Below, piece after piece: positions 11,590-23,400 of a DNA stretch of 64,000 nt (position 1 is its first letter; each line of letters starts with the position of its first letter). The stretch is from Mya arenaria (taxonomy: Eukaryota; Mollusca; Bivalvia; Myida; Myidae): assembly GCF_026914265.1 (NCBI RefSeq), contig NC_069125.1:71316046-71380045 (forward strand). The letters run 5' to 3'. The position numbers and the translations under genes are program-made. Below the pieces are notes generated by a model. It was not told the DNA's origin. It made no database searches and saw only the letters and a program-made list of their open reading frames with translations.

Positions 11590-12040
11590 GGAGGTCACAC
11601 TCGACCGACCTTATATGGATACAGGATGTCACACTTGGTTCACTTTATGAGGATACGGGATGTCAAACCAGGCTCACAGCATGTAATCAGACCAGAATCA
11701 CAGCTTCTCGATCATACCAGCGTCACATGATGGTAATACAGGAAGTTATCCTAGGGTCACAGCATGACGATCATACCAGCGTCACTTAATGGGAATACAG
11801 GAAGTTACCCTAGGCTCACAGCTTCTCGATGATACCAGCGTCACAAGATGGTAATACAGGAAGTTATCCTAGGGTCACAGCATGGCGATCATACCAGCCT
11901 CACTTGATGGGAATACAGGAAGTTATCCTAGACTCACAGCGTGGCGATCATACCAACCTCACATCATGGGAATACAGGAAGTTATCCTAGGCTCACAGCA
12001 TGGCGATCATACCAGCCTCACATCATTGGGAAACATGATG
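11590..12040. repeat. 59-bp minisatellite, overlapping the 3' end of gene B
   Basis: Around six to seven copies with an exact 59-bp spacing (GAAGTTATCC/CCC recurs at 11742, 11801, 11860, 11919 and 11978). Each contains CGATCATACCAGC, TCAC and GGAATACAG. Copies left of 11660 are degenerate. The rightmost copy carries the last codons and stop of gene B's terminal exon, so the array probably occupies the gene's 3' UTR. Confidence 0.9.
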
Positions 12041-12113
12041 TAATCGTAAAATGTACTATTCGGGGTCTTCCCCTTCTGAAATTTTGGGTATAAAGAGCGA
12101 CTCGATTTTGTAA
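12007..12113 (-). CDS. Gene B exon 4 (cytoplasmic tail)
   Basis: After the strong acceptor TTTCTATTTTTCAG the frame required by exon 3 stays open for 34 codons to TGA at 12007-12009. The last roughly nine codons lie in a 59-bp minisatellite copy. Phase and acceptor support it, but there is no domain, so it is less certain than exons 1-3. Confidence 0.65.
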
Positions 12114-12344
12114 CTGAAAAATAGAAAGAATGAATTTCCGGTTTTACATACATTCCTTGAAAATCATCATTGTTTGTATATCAATTGGAGCGCCTCTGCC
12201 AACGTTTTATAATGTCCGAATTATTCGCATTTAACAACGCTGCAAGTAAAGTGCGTAGTAATTTTAATCTAGAAGTGATGTCTATGGAGTTCACTGGGAA
12301 TCAATTTGAACTTAATTATGAAATTATAAGTTTTAACACATAAA

Positions 12345-12400
<56 letters not shown>

Positions 12401-12407
12401 TATAATA

Positions 12408-12448
<41 letters not shown>

Positions 12449-13286
12449 CGAACAAGTTTAACTAATGCACCAGCATACATCGAGGCTCGTCGTATAACGG
12501 AGATGACAGAGGCGTTCCGATTGTTAGAGTATAATACAAGTAACACTTTTTTCATTATAAAAATGGGATCCTATTTATTTGTCCACGTATAGATTACGTT
12601 ACTAAGTTCCGTCAGTTATTACTTACCAGCAACACATGGCATTACGGAGAATTGGGGTTGTCTGCATCTGGTTAAACCTATATTTAAAGCCACACCGAAC
12701 AAAACCAGAAATCCGATGAAACCGAGTGTTATCCCAAAGTAGGCGTAGAGGGAAATTCCACTGAAAGAAGGCATATTGATATGTTATAACAGTTGAAATT
12801 GTGATTTTATTTGTCATTTATTAACATAAGCTCATCATGTGTGTTGCAGAAAGATAGTACAAACAGGAATCCTTCGTATGAACAAAATATGTCCGAAATA
12901 TTTTATTGTTTTTTTAGAGTTATTTTTTAAAATAAACAACAACAGCAACATCCAGCAACAACAGCACAGAAACACAATAATGCAAAACTATCAGCGTATT
13001 CTAGCGTGTCAAGACTTACATACCAGCACGATATTCCGTCTTGACAGCACCAGTAAGGCCACTCACAGGAGAAGACATACGGACCTTCACGGTGACATTC
13101 GCTCATTGCTAAAGCTGGAAAAAACAACAACAATAAATAATCATAGGATCATTTTTCTTTAGGCAATATTTAATTTAATTAATATGAAACTACACGAGAG
13201 CACTAATTGCGTGTCACGGAACAACGCTCACCTTGCCTCAACCAGCAGACGAGCACTATGACATATAAGTACATGTTGGTAGTCAT
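12007..13286 (-). CDS. Gene B: six-cysteine single-pass membrane protein (Shisa/WBP1/VOPP1-like, STMC6 type)
   Basis: Four exons (13232-13286, 13024-13114, 12627-12760, 12007-12113) join in frame at consensus sites to give 128 residues. The ATG is the first after an in-frame TAA, and a TATATAAA box lies about 45 bp upstream. Residues 1-21 are a signal peptide (YVIVLVCWL, likely cleaved after ALA). The ectodomain has Cys25, Cys35, Cys41-42 and Cys48-49 (C-x9-C-x5-CC-x5-CC), with the short motif ECHREGPYVFSCEW. A hydrophobic helix spans about 54-78, then a Cys/Lys-containing tail with YPKF and FYDY but no PPxY. The C-x(n)-GPY-x(n)-C...CC...CC layout before the helix resembles the WBP1/VOPP1 group of STMC6 adaptors. 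The partner is unknown. The tail is longer than gene A's and has an extra intron. Confidence 0.85.
12345..12447. repeat. (ATT)n microsatellite in gene B intron 3
   Basis: Two long ATT runs separated by a short interruption (ACCATTATAATATC). Confidence 0.97.
12627..12760 (-). CDS. Gene B exon 3 (transmembrane helix)
   Basis: 134 nt after acceptor CTTTCAG. The first T completes Cys49. It encodes AYFGITLGFIGFLVLFG and the juxtamembrane TRCRQ, and ends GCTG at a GTAAGT donor (phase 1). Confidence 0.88.
13024..13114 (-). CDS. Gene B exon 2 (cysteine domain)
   Basis: 91 nt between acceptor TTTTTTCCAG and donor GTATGT. It starts with two bases completing Ala and ends with TG of a split Cys codon, the same phases as gene A exon 2. 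Confidence 0.88.
13232..13286 (-). CDS. Gene B exon 1 (signal peptide)
   Basis: 55 nt, 18 codons plus one base, ending CAAG at a GTGAGC donor (phase 1). A second Met at codon 5 is an alternative start. Confidence 0.8.
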
Positions 13287-13327
13287 TATTCTAGATTCTG
13301 ATTGTTTCAAATTTGCTACTAATCCTG

Positions 13328-13335
13328 TTTATATA
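13328..13335 (-). promoter_or_regulatory. TATA box of gene B
   Basis: TATATAAA on the minus strand, about 45 bp before the ATG. This predicts transcription start near 13300 and a very short 5' UTR. Confidence 0.6.
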
Positions 13336-14408
13336 GCTGCTGTATCAACAACGGACACAACCCCTGAGCAGCCACATCAAAGCTGGAGTAAGTGTTTAAT
13401 CGTTCGTAAACAAACAAATAAAAAATGTTTGACGTCATTCTGATCGATTATGTTTGTAACGAGTAATGCCCGACGGAAGTTGTTCGAATTCAATGAAATA
13501 AACGACAAGAAATCTATACATACGAGTTTCAAATTCTATGCAAAATAAAGTTTGTTTCCAGGAGAAACCAAAAAAAACACCGATTAATTTTGTAGTCTGT
13601 TTTCCAGTTTTATTAGACGACATTTAGTTTTTGATGCTTGTAATATTTTGGTCAATGTTATCAGTTCCAAGCCAGATTACCTGTTAAATCATCGCTGTTG
13701 CGGCATACATTTAGTATCATCAATTTGATATCGCAAGCTCATTATGTCCTTTGATGGTTAATAACTCATTTCATAAAAGTAAATTAAATCTTCTTATTCC
13801 GGACTTTTCCATCATAAAAACTAATCAAATGCGTTGAAATAGGATTGCCTTTTCATCATATTACACGTGCTATAAACGGATTGTGAAATAAATAATTCGT
13901 TGACAATAACATATTTATCTTGCGATGTGTGTTTCCCCGAACAGAACGTTTCACTAATATATAGTGCGCATTTTTCCCGCACACACACACACAACCATGA
14001 TGTAATTGCTATATATGTGAGACAATACAATCGTATAAGATCATTTCAAAGATGTTCAATGATCGTAAACAATACAAAGTATTAGAAGGCAGGAAATATA
14101 TTATGATATGACGCTTTATTTACGTCCTATATTTCACGTCGAGTTCGGTTTTGGTAACACGCATCCGTCGAGACCGCGTAATATTGTCGTAAATTGATAA
14201 CAGTAACGCACACCTTATTTTTAATTCCACGTTTATACGCACTGTTCGTAGTTTTTATCAACGAAACTGCACTTGTTAGTTTTTACGCGACATTTCCAGA
14301 ACATATCGGATATGACGTAAATCTCAATCGCATAAGTGATATAGAGCAATACATAACTCAGCAGATGTTGGTCGACATGGATCATATGTACGATATTGAT
14401 CTGATCAA
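13336..14408. other. Region upstream of gene B, nothing recognised
   Basis: No exon, RNA gene or repeat beyond a short CA run near 13980. Further promoter elements of gene B would lie here. Confidence 0.5.
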
Positions 14409-17400
14409 CAAAAAATGGTTGACCTGTGTCATATATCGTAGATTGACCATTCAAAACAACGTTAACATTTGGTTGACCTGGATCTTAGAGAATAGATTGA
14501 CTTTCAGACAAACATAAAATTGATTGACCTGGGTCATAGATCGTAGCTCGACCAAATAAAACAACATGAACATTACGCTGACCTGGGTCATAGATCGTAG
14601 CTTGACCAAATAAAACAACATGAACATTACGCTGACCTGGGTCATAGATCGTAGCTCGACCAAATAAAACAACATGAACATTTGGCTGATCTGGGTCATA
14701 GATCGTAGCTCGACCAAATAAAACAGTGTTAACATTTGGCTGACCTGGGTCATAGATCGTAGCTTGACCAAATAAAACAACATGAACATTTGGCTGATCT
14801 GGGTCATATATCGTAGCTCGACCAAATAAAACAGCGTTAACATTTGGCTGACCTGGGTCATAGATCGTAGCTTGACCAAATAAAACAGCGTTAACAATTG
14901 GCTGACCTGGGTCATAGATCGAAGCTCGACCAAATAAAACAGCATGAACATTTGGCTGACCTGGGTCATAGATCGTAGCTCGACCAAATAAAACAACATG
15001 AACATTTGGCTGATCTGGGTCATAGATCGTAGCTTGACCAAATAAAACAGCGTTAACATTTGGCTGACCTGGGTCATAGATCGTAGCTTGACCAAATAAA
15101 ACAACATGAACATTTGGCTGACCTGGGTCATAGATCGTTGCTCGACCAAATAAACAACATGAACATTTGGCTGACATGGGTCATAGATCGTAGCTCGACC
15201 AAATAAAACAGCGTTAACATTTGGCTGACCTGGGTCATAGATCGTAGCTCGACCAAATAAAACAGCGTTAACATTTGGCTGACCTGGGTCATAGATAGTA
15301 GCTTGACCAAATAAAACAACATGAACATTTGGCTGACCTGGGTCATAGATCGTAGCTCGATCAAATAAAACAGCGTTAACATTTGGCTGACCTGGGTCAT
15401 AGATCGTAGCTTGACCAAATAAAACAGCGTTAACATTTGGCTGACCTGGGTCATAGATCGTAGCTTGACCTAATAAAACAGAGTTAACATTTGGCTGACC
15501 TGGGTCATAGATCGTAGCTTGACCAAATAAAATAGCGTAAACATTTGATTGACCTGGGTCATAGATAGTAGCTCGATCAAATAAAACAACGTTAATATTT
15601 GGCTGACCTGGGTCATAGATCGTAGCTTGACCAAATAAGACAAAATGAACATTTGGCTGACCTGGGTCATAGATAGTAGCTCGACCAAATAAAACAGCGT
15701 TAAAATTTGGCTGACCTGGGTCATAGATCGTAGCTCGACCAAATAAAACAACATGAACATTTGGCTGACCTGGGTCATAGATCGTAGCTCGACCAAATAA
15801 AACAGCGTTAACATTTGGCTGACCTGGGTCATAGATCATAGCTTGACCAAATAAGACAAAATGAACATTTGGCTGACCTGGGTCATAGATAGTAGCTCGA
15901 CCAAATAAAACAGCGTTAAAATTTGGCTGACCTGGGTCATAGATCGTAGCTTGAACAAATAAAACAGAGTTAACATTTGGCTGACCTGGGTCATAGATCG
16001 TAGCTCGACCAAATAAAACAACATGAACATTTGGCTGACCTGGGTCATAGATGGTAGCTCGACCAAATAAAACAGCGTTAATATTTGGCTGACCTGGGTC
16101 ATATATCGTAGCTTGACCAAATAAAACAGCATGAACATTTGGCTGACCTGGGTTATAGATCGTAGCTCGACCAAATAAAACAGCGTTAACATTTGGCTGA
16201 CCTGGGTCATAGATCGTAGCTCGACCAAATAAAACAGCGTTAACATTTGCCTGACCTGGGTCATAGATCGTAGCTTGACCAAATAAAACAACATGAACAT
16301 GTGGCTGACCTTGGTCATAGATCGTAGCTCGACCAAATAAAATAGCGTTAACATTTGATTGACCTGGGTCATAGATCGTAGCTTGACCAAAAAAAACAAC
16401 ATGAACATTTGGCTGATCTGGGTCATAGATCGTAGCTCGACCAAATAAAACAGCGTTAACATTTGGCTGACCTGGGTCATAGATCGTAGCTTGACCAAAT
16501 AAAACAGCGTCAACATTTGGCTGACCTGGGTCATAGATCGTAGCTTGACCAAATAAAACAACATGAACATTTCGCTGACCTGGGTCATAGATCGTAGCTC
16601 GACCAAATAAAACAACATGAACATTTCGCTGACCTGGGTCATAGATCGTAGCTCGACCAAATAAAACAGCGTTAACATTTGGCTGACCTGGGTCATAGAT
16701 CGTAGATTGACCAAATAAAACAGCGTTAACATTTGGCTGACCCGGGTCATAGATCGTAGCTCGACCAAATAAAACAGCATGAACAATTGGCTGACCCGGG
16801 TCATAGATCGTAGCTCGACCAAATAAAACAACATGAACATTTGGCTGACCTGGGTCATAGATCGTAGCTCGACCAAATAAAACAGCGTTAACATTTGGCT
16901 GACCTGGGTCATAGATCGTAGCTTGACCAAATAAAACAGCATGAACATTTTGCTGACCTGGGTCATAGATCGTAGCTTGACCAAATAAAACAGCGTTAAT
17001 ATTTGGCTGACCTGGGTCATAGATCGTAGCTTGACCAAATAAAACATCATGAACATTTGGTTGACCTGGGTCATAGATCGTAGCTCGACCAAATAAAACA
17101 GCGTTAACATTTGGCTGACCTGGGTCATAGATCGTAGCTTGACCAAATAAAACAGCATGAACATTTGGCTGACCTGGGTCATAGATCGTAGCTCGACCAA
17201 ATAAAACAGCGTTAACATTTGGCTGACCTGGGTCATAGATAGTAGCTTGACCAAATAAAACAGCATGAACAATTGGCTGATCTGGGTCATAGATCGTAGC
17301 TCGACCAAATTAAACAGCGTTAACATTTGGCTGACCGGGGTCATAGATCGTAGCTTGACCAAATAAAACAGCATGAACAATTAGCTGTCATGGGCCATAG

Positions 17401-20400
17401 ATCGTAGCTCGACCAAATAAAACAGCGTTAATATTTGGCTGACCTGGGTCATAGATCGTAGCTTGACCAAATAAAACAGCGTCAACATTTGGCTGACCTG
17501 GGTCATAGATCGTAGCTTGACCAAATAAAACAACATGAACATTTCGCTGACCTGGGTCATAGATCGTAGCTCGACCAAATAAAACAACATGAACATTTCG
17601 CTGACCTGGGTCATAGATCGTAGCTCGACCAAATAAAACAGCGTTAACATTTGGCTGACCTGGGTCATAGATCGTAGATTGACCAAATAAAACAGCGTTA
17701 ACATTTGGCTGACCCGGGTCATAGATCGTAGCTCGACCAAATAAAACAGCATGAACAATTGGCTGACCTGGGTCATAGATCGTAGCTCGACCAAATAAAA
17801 CAACATGAACATTTGGCTGACCTGGGTTATAGATCGTAGCTCGACCAAATAAAACAGCGTTAACATTTGGCTGACCTGGGTCATAGATCGTAGCTTGACC
17901 AAATAAAACAGCATGAACATTTTGCTGACCTGGGTCATAGATCGTAGCTTGACCAAATAAAACAGCGTTAATATTTGGCTGACCTGGGTCATAGATCGTA
18001 GCTTGACAAAATAAAACATCATGAACATTTGGTTGACCTGGGTCATAGATCGTAGCTCGACCAAATAAAACAGCGTTAACATTTGGCTGACCTGGGTCAT
18101 AGATCGTAGCTTGACCAAATAAAACAGCATGAACATTTGGCTGACCTGGGTCATAGATCGAAGCTCGACCAAATAAAACAGCGTTAACATTTGGCTGACC
18201 CGGGTCATAGATAGTAGCTTGACCAAATAAAACAGCATGAACAATTGGCTGATCTGGGTCATAGATCGTAGCTCGACCAAATTAAACAGCGTTAACATTT
18301 GGCTGACCGGGGTCATAGATCGTAGCTTGACCAAATAAAACAGCATGAACAATTAGCTGTCATGGGCCATAGATCGTAGCTCGACCAAATAAAACAGAGT
18401 TAACATTTGGCTGACCTGGGTCATAGATCGTAGCTCGACCAAATAAAACAGCGTTACCATTTGGCTGACCTGGGTCATAGATCGTAGCTCGACCAAATAA
18501 AACAACATGAACATTTGGCTGACATGGGTCATAGATCGTAGCTCGACCAAATAAAACAGCGTTAACATTTTTCTGACCCGGGTCATAGATCGTAGCTTGA
18601 CCAAATAAAACAACATGAACATTTTGCTGACCTGGGTCATAGATTGTAGCTTGACCAAATAAAACAACATGAACATTTCGCTGACCTGGGTCATAGATCG
18701 TAGCTCGACCAAATAAATCAACATGAACATTTCGCTGACCTGGGTCATAGATCGCAGCTCGACCAATTAAAACAACATGAGCATTTGGCTGACCTGGGTC
18801 ATAGATCGTAGCTTGACCAAATAAAACAGCGTTTACATTTGGCTGACCTGGTTCATAGATCGTAGCTCGACCAAATAACACAACATGAACATTTGGCTGA
18901 CCTGGGTCATAGATCGTAGCTCGATCAAATAAAACAGCGTTAACATTTGGCTGACCTGGGTCATAGATCGTAGCTTGACCAAATAAAACAGCGTTAACAT
19001 TTGGCTGACCTGGGTCATAGATCGTAGCTTGACCAAATCAAACAACATGAACATGTGGCTGACCTGGGTCATAGATCGTAGTTTGACCAAATAAAATTGC
19101 TTTCACATTTGATTGACCTGCTTCATTGATCGTAACTTGACCAAATAAAACAACATGAACATTTGGCTGACCATGGTCATAGATCGTAGCTCGACCAAAT
19201 AAAACAGCGTTAACATTTGGCTGACCTGGGTCATAGATCGTAGCTTGACCAAATAAAACAGCGTTAAAATTTGGCTGACCTGGGTCATAGATCGTAGCTC
19301 GACCAAATAAAACAGCGTTAACATTTGGCTGACCTGGGTCATAGATCGTAGCTCGACCAAATAAAACAGAGTTAACATTTGGCTGACCTGGGTCATAGAT
19401 CGTAGCTCGGCCAAATAAAACAGCATGAACATTTGGCTGACCTGGGCCATAGATCGTAGCTCGACCAAATAAAATAGCGTTAACATTTCGCTGACCTGGG
19501 TCATAGATCGTAGCTCGACCAATTAAAACAAAATGAACATTTGGTTGACCTGGGTCATAGATCGTAGCTTGACCAAATAAAACAGCGTTAACATTTGGCT
19601 GACCTGGATCATAGATCGTAGCTTGACCAAATAAAACAGCGTTAACATTTGGCTGACGTGGGTCATAGATCGTAGCTTGACCAAATAAAACAGCGTTAAC
19701 ATTTGGCTGACCAGGGTCATAGATCGTAGCTCGACCAAATAAAACAGCGTTAACATTTGGCTGACCTGGGTCATAGATCGTAGCTTGACCAAATAAAACA
19801 ACATGAACATTTGGCTGACCTGGGTCATAGATCGTAGCTCGACCAAATGAAAAAAGCGTTAACATTTGGCTGACCTGGGTCATAGATCGTAGCTTGACCA
19901 AATAAAACAGCATAAACAATTGGCTGATCTGGGTCATAGATCGTAGCTCGACCAAATAAAATAACATGAACATTTGGCTGACCTGGGTCATAGATCGTAG
20001 CTCGACCAAATAAAACAGCGTTACCATTTGGCTGACCTGGGTCATAGATCGTAAATCGACCAAATAAAACAGCGTTAACATTTGGCTGACCTTGGTCATA
20101 GATCGTAGCTCAACCAAATAAAACAATATGAACATTTGGCTGACCCGGGTCATAGATCGTAGCTTGACCAAATAAAACAACATGAACAATTTGGCTAACC
20201 TGGGTCATAGATCGTAGCTCGACCAAATAAAATAACATGAACATTTGGCTAACCTAGGTCATAGATCGTAGCTCGACCAAATAAAACAGCGTTAACCTTT
20301 GGGTGACCTGGATCATAGATCGTAGCTCGACCGAATAAAACAGCATAAACAATTGACTGATATGGGTCATAGATCGTAGCTCAACCAAATAAAACAGCAT

Positions 20401-23400
20401 GAACAATTGGCTGTTCTAGATCATAGATCGTAGCTCGACCAAATAAAACAGCGTTAACATTTGGCTGACCTGGGTCATAGATCGTAGCTCGACCAAATAA
20501 AACAGCATGAACAATTGGCTGATCTGGGTCATAGATCGTAGCTTGACCAAAGAAAACAGCATGAACATTTGGCTGATCTGGGTCATAGATCGTAGCTTGA
20601 CCAAATAAAACAACATGAACATTTGGCTGACCCGGGTCATAGATCGTAGCTTGACCAAATAAAACAGCATGAACAATTGGCTGATCTGGGTCATAGATCG
20701 TAGTTCGACCAAATAAAACAGCGTTAGTATTTGGCTGACCTGGGTCATAGATCGTAGCTTGACCAAATAAAACAGCATGAACAATTGGCTGACATGGGTC
20801 ATAGATCGTAGCTAGACCAAATAAAACAACATGAACATTTGTCTGATCTGGGTCATAGATCGTAGCTCGACCAAATAAAACAGCGTTAACATTTGGCTGA
20901 CCTGGGTCATAGATCGTTGCTCGACCAAATAAAACAACATGAACATTTGGCTGACCTGGGTCATAGATCGTAGCTCGACCAAATAAAACAGCGTTTTCAT
21001 TTGGCTGACCTGGGTCATAGATCGTAGCTCGACCAAATAAAACAACATGAACATTTGGCTAACCTGGGTCATAGATCGTAGCTCGACCAAATAAAATAAC
21101 ATGAACATTTGGCTGACCTGGGTCATAGATCGTAGCTCGACCAAATAAAACAGCGTTAACCTTTGGGTGACTTGGGTCATAGATGGTAGCTCGACCAAAT
21201 AAAACAACATGAACATTTGGCTGATCTGGGTCTTAGATCGTAGCTCGACCAAATAAAACAGCGTTTACATTTGGCTGACCTGGGTCATATATCGTAGCCC
21301 GACCAAATAAAACAGCATGAACATTTGGCTTACCTGGGTCATAGATCGTAGCTCGACCAAATAAAACAGCGTTAACATTTGGCTGACCTGGGTCATAGAT
21401 CGTAGCTTGACCAAATAAATCAACCTGGGTCATAAATCGTAGCTCGACCAAATAAAACAACATGAATATTTGGCTGACCTGGGTCATAGATCGTAGCTCG
21501 ACCAAATAAAACAGCGTTAACATTTGATTGACCTGGGTCATAGATCGTAGCTTGACCAAAGAAAACAGCATGAACATTTGGCTGACCTGGGTCAGAGATC
21601 GTAGCTCGACCAAATAAAACAGCGTTAACATTTGGCTGACCCGGGTCATAGATCGTAGCTTGACCAAATAAAACAGCATGAACAAATGGCTGATCTGGGT
21701 CATAGATCGTAGCTCGACCAAATAAAACAGCGTTAGTATTTGGCTGACCTGGGTCATAGATCGTAGCTTGACCAAATAAAACAGCATGAACAATTGGCTG
21801 ACATGGGCCACAGATCATAGCTAGACCAAATAAAACAACATGAACATTTGGCTGATCTGGGTCTTAGATCGTAGCTCGACCAAATAAAACAGCATTAACA
21901 TTTGGCTGACCTTGGTCATAGATCGTTGCTCGACCAAATAAAACAACATGAACATTTGGCTGACCTGGGTCATAGATCGTAGCTCGACCAAATAAAACAG
22001 CATGAACAATTGGCTTACATGGACCATAGATCGTAGCTCGACCAAATAAAACAACATGAACATTTGGCTGACCTGGGTCATAGATCGTAGTTCGACCAAA
22101 TAAAAACAGCGTTAGCATTTGGCTGACCTGGGTCATAGATCGTAGCTCGACCAAATAAAACAACATGAACATTTGGCTGACCTGGGTCATAGATCGTAGC
22201 TCGACCAAATAAAACAGTGTTAACATTTGGCTGACCTGGGTCATAGATCGTAGCTCGACCAAATAAAACAACATGAACATTTGGCTGACCCGGGTCATAG
22301 ATCGTAGCTCGACCAAATAAAACAGCGTTAACATTTGGCTGACCTGGGTCATAGATCGTAGCTTGAACAAATAAAACAATATGAACATATGGCTGACCTG
22401 GGTCATATATCTTAGCTCGACCAAATAAAACAGCGTTTACATTTGGCTGACCCGGGTCATAGATCGTAGCTCGACGAAATAAAACAGCATAAACAATTGA
22501 TTGATCTGGGTCATAGATAGTAGCTCGACCAAATAAAACAGCATGAACAATTGGCTGTTCTGGATCATAGATCGTAACTCGACCAAATAAAACAGTGTTA
22601 ACATTTGGCTGATCTGGGTCATAGATCGTAGCTCGACCAAATAAAACAGCATGAACAATTGGCTGATCTGGGTCATAGATCGTAGCTCGACCAAATAAAA
22701 CAGCATGAACATTTGGCTGATCTGGGTCATAGATCGTAGCTCGACCAAATAAAACAGCATGAACATTTGGCTGATCTGGGTCATAGATCGTAGCTCGACC
22801 AAATAAAACAGCGTTTATATTTGGCTGACATGAATTATAGATCGTAGCTTGACCAAATAAAACAACATGAACATTTGGCTGACCTGGGTCATAGATCGTA
22901 ACTTGACCAAATAAAACAACATGAACATTTGGCCGACCTGGGTCATAGATCGTAGCTCGACCAAATATAACAGCGTTAACATTTTTCTGACCTGGGTCAT
23001 AGATCGTAGCTGGACCAAATAAAACAGCGTTAACATTTGGCTGACCTGGGTCATAGATCGTAGCTCGACCAAATAAAACAACATGAACATTTGGCTGACC
23101 TGGGCCATAGATCGTAGCTCGACCAAATAAAACAGCGTTAACATTTGGCTGACATGGGCATAGATCGTAGCTCGACCAAATAAAACAGCGTTAACATTTG
23201 GCTGATCTGGGTCATAGATCGTAGCTCGACGAAATAAAACATCGTTAACATTTGGCTGACCTGGGTCATAGATCGTAGCTCGACCAAATAAAACAGCGTT
23301 AACATTTGGCTGACCTGGGTCATAGATCGTAGCTCGACCAAATAAAACAGCGTTAACATTTGGCTGACCTGGGTCATAGATCGTAGCTCGACCAAATAAA

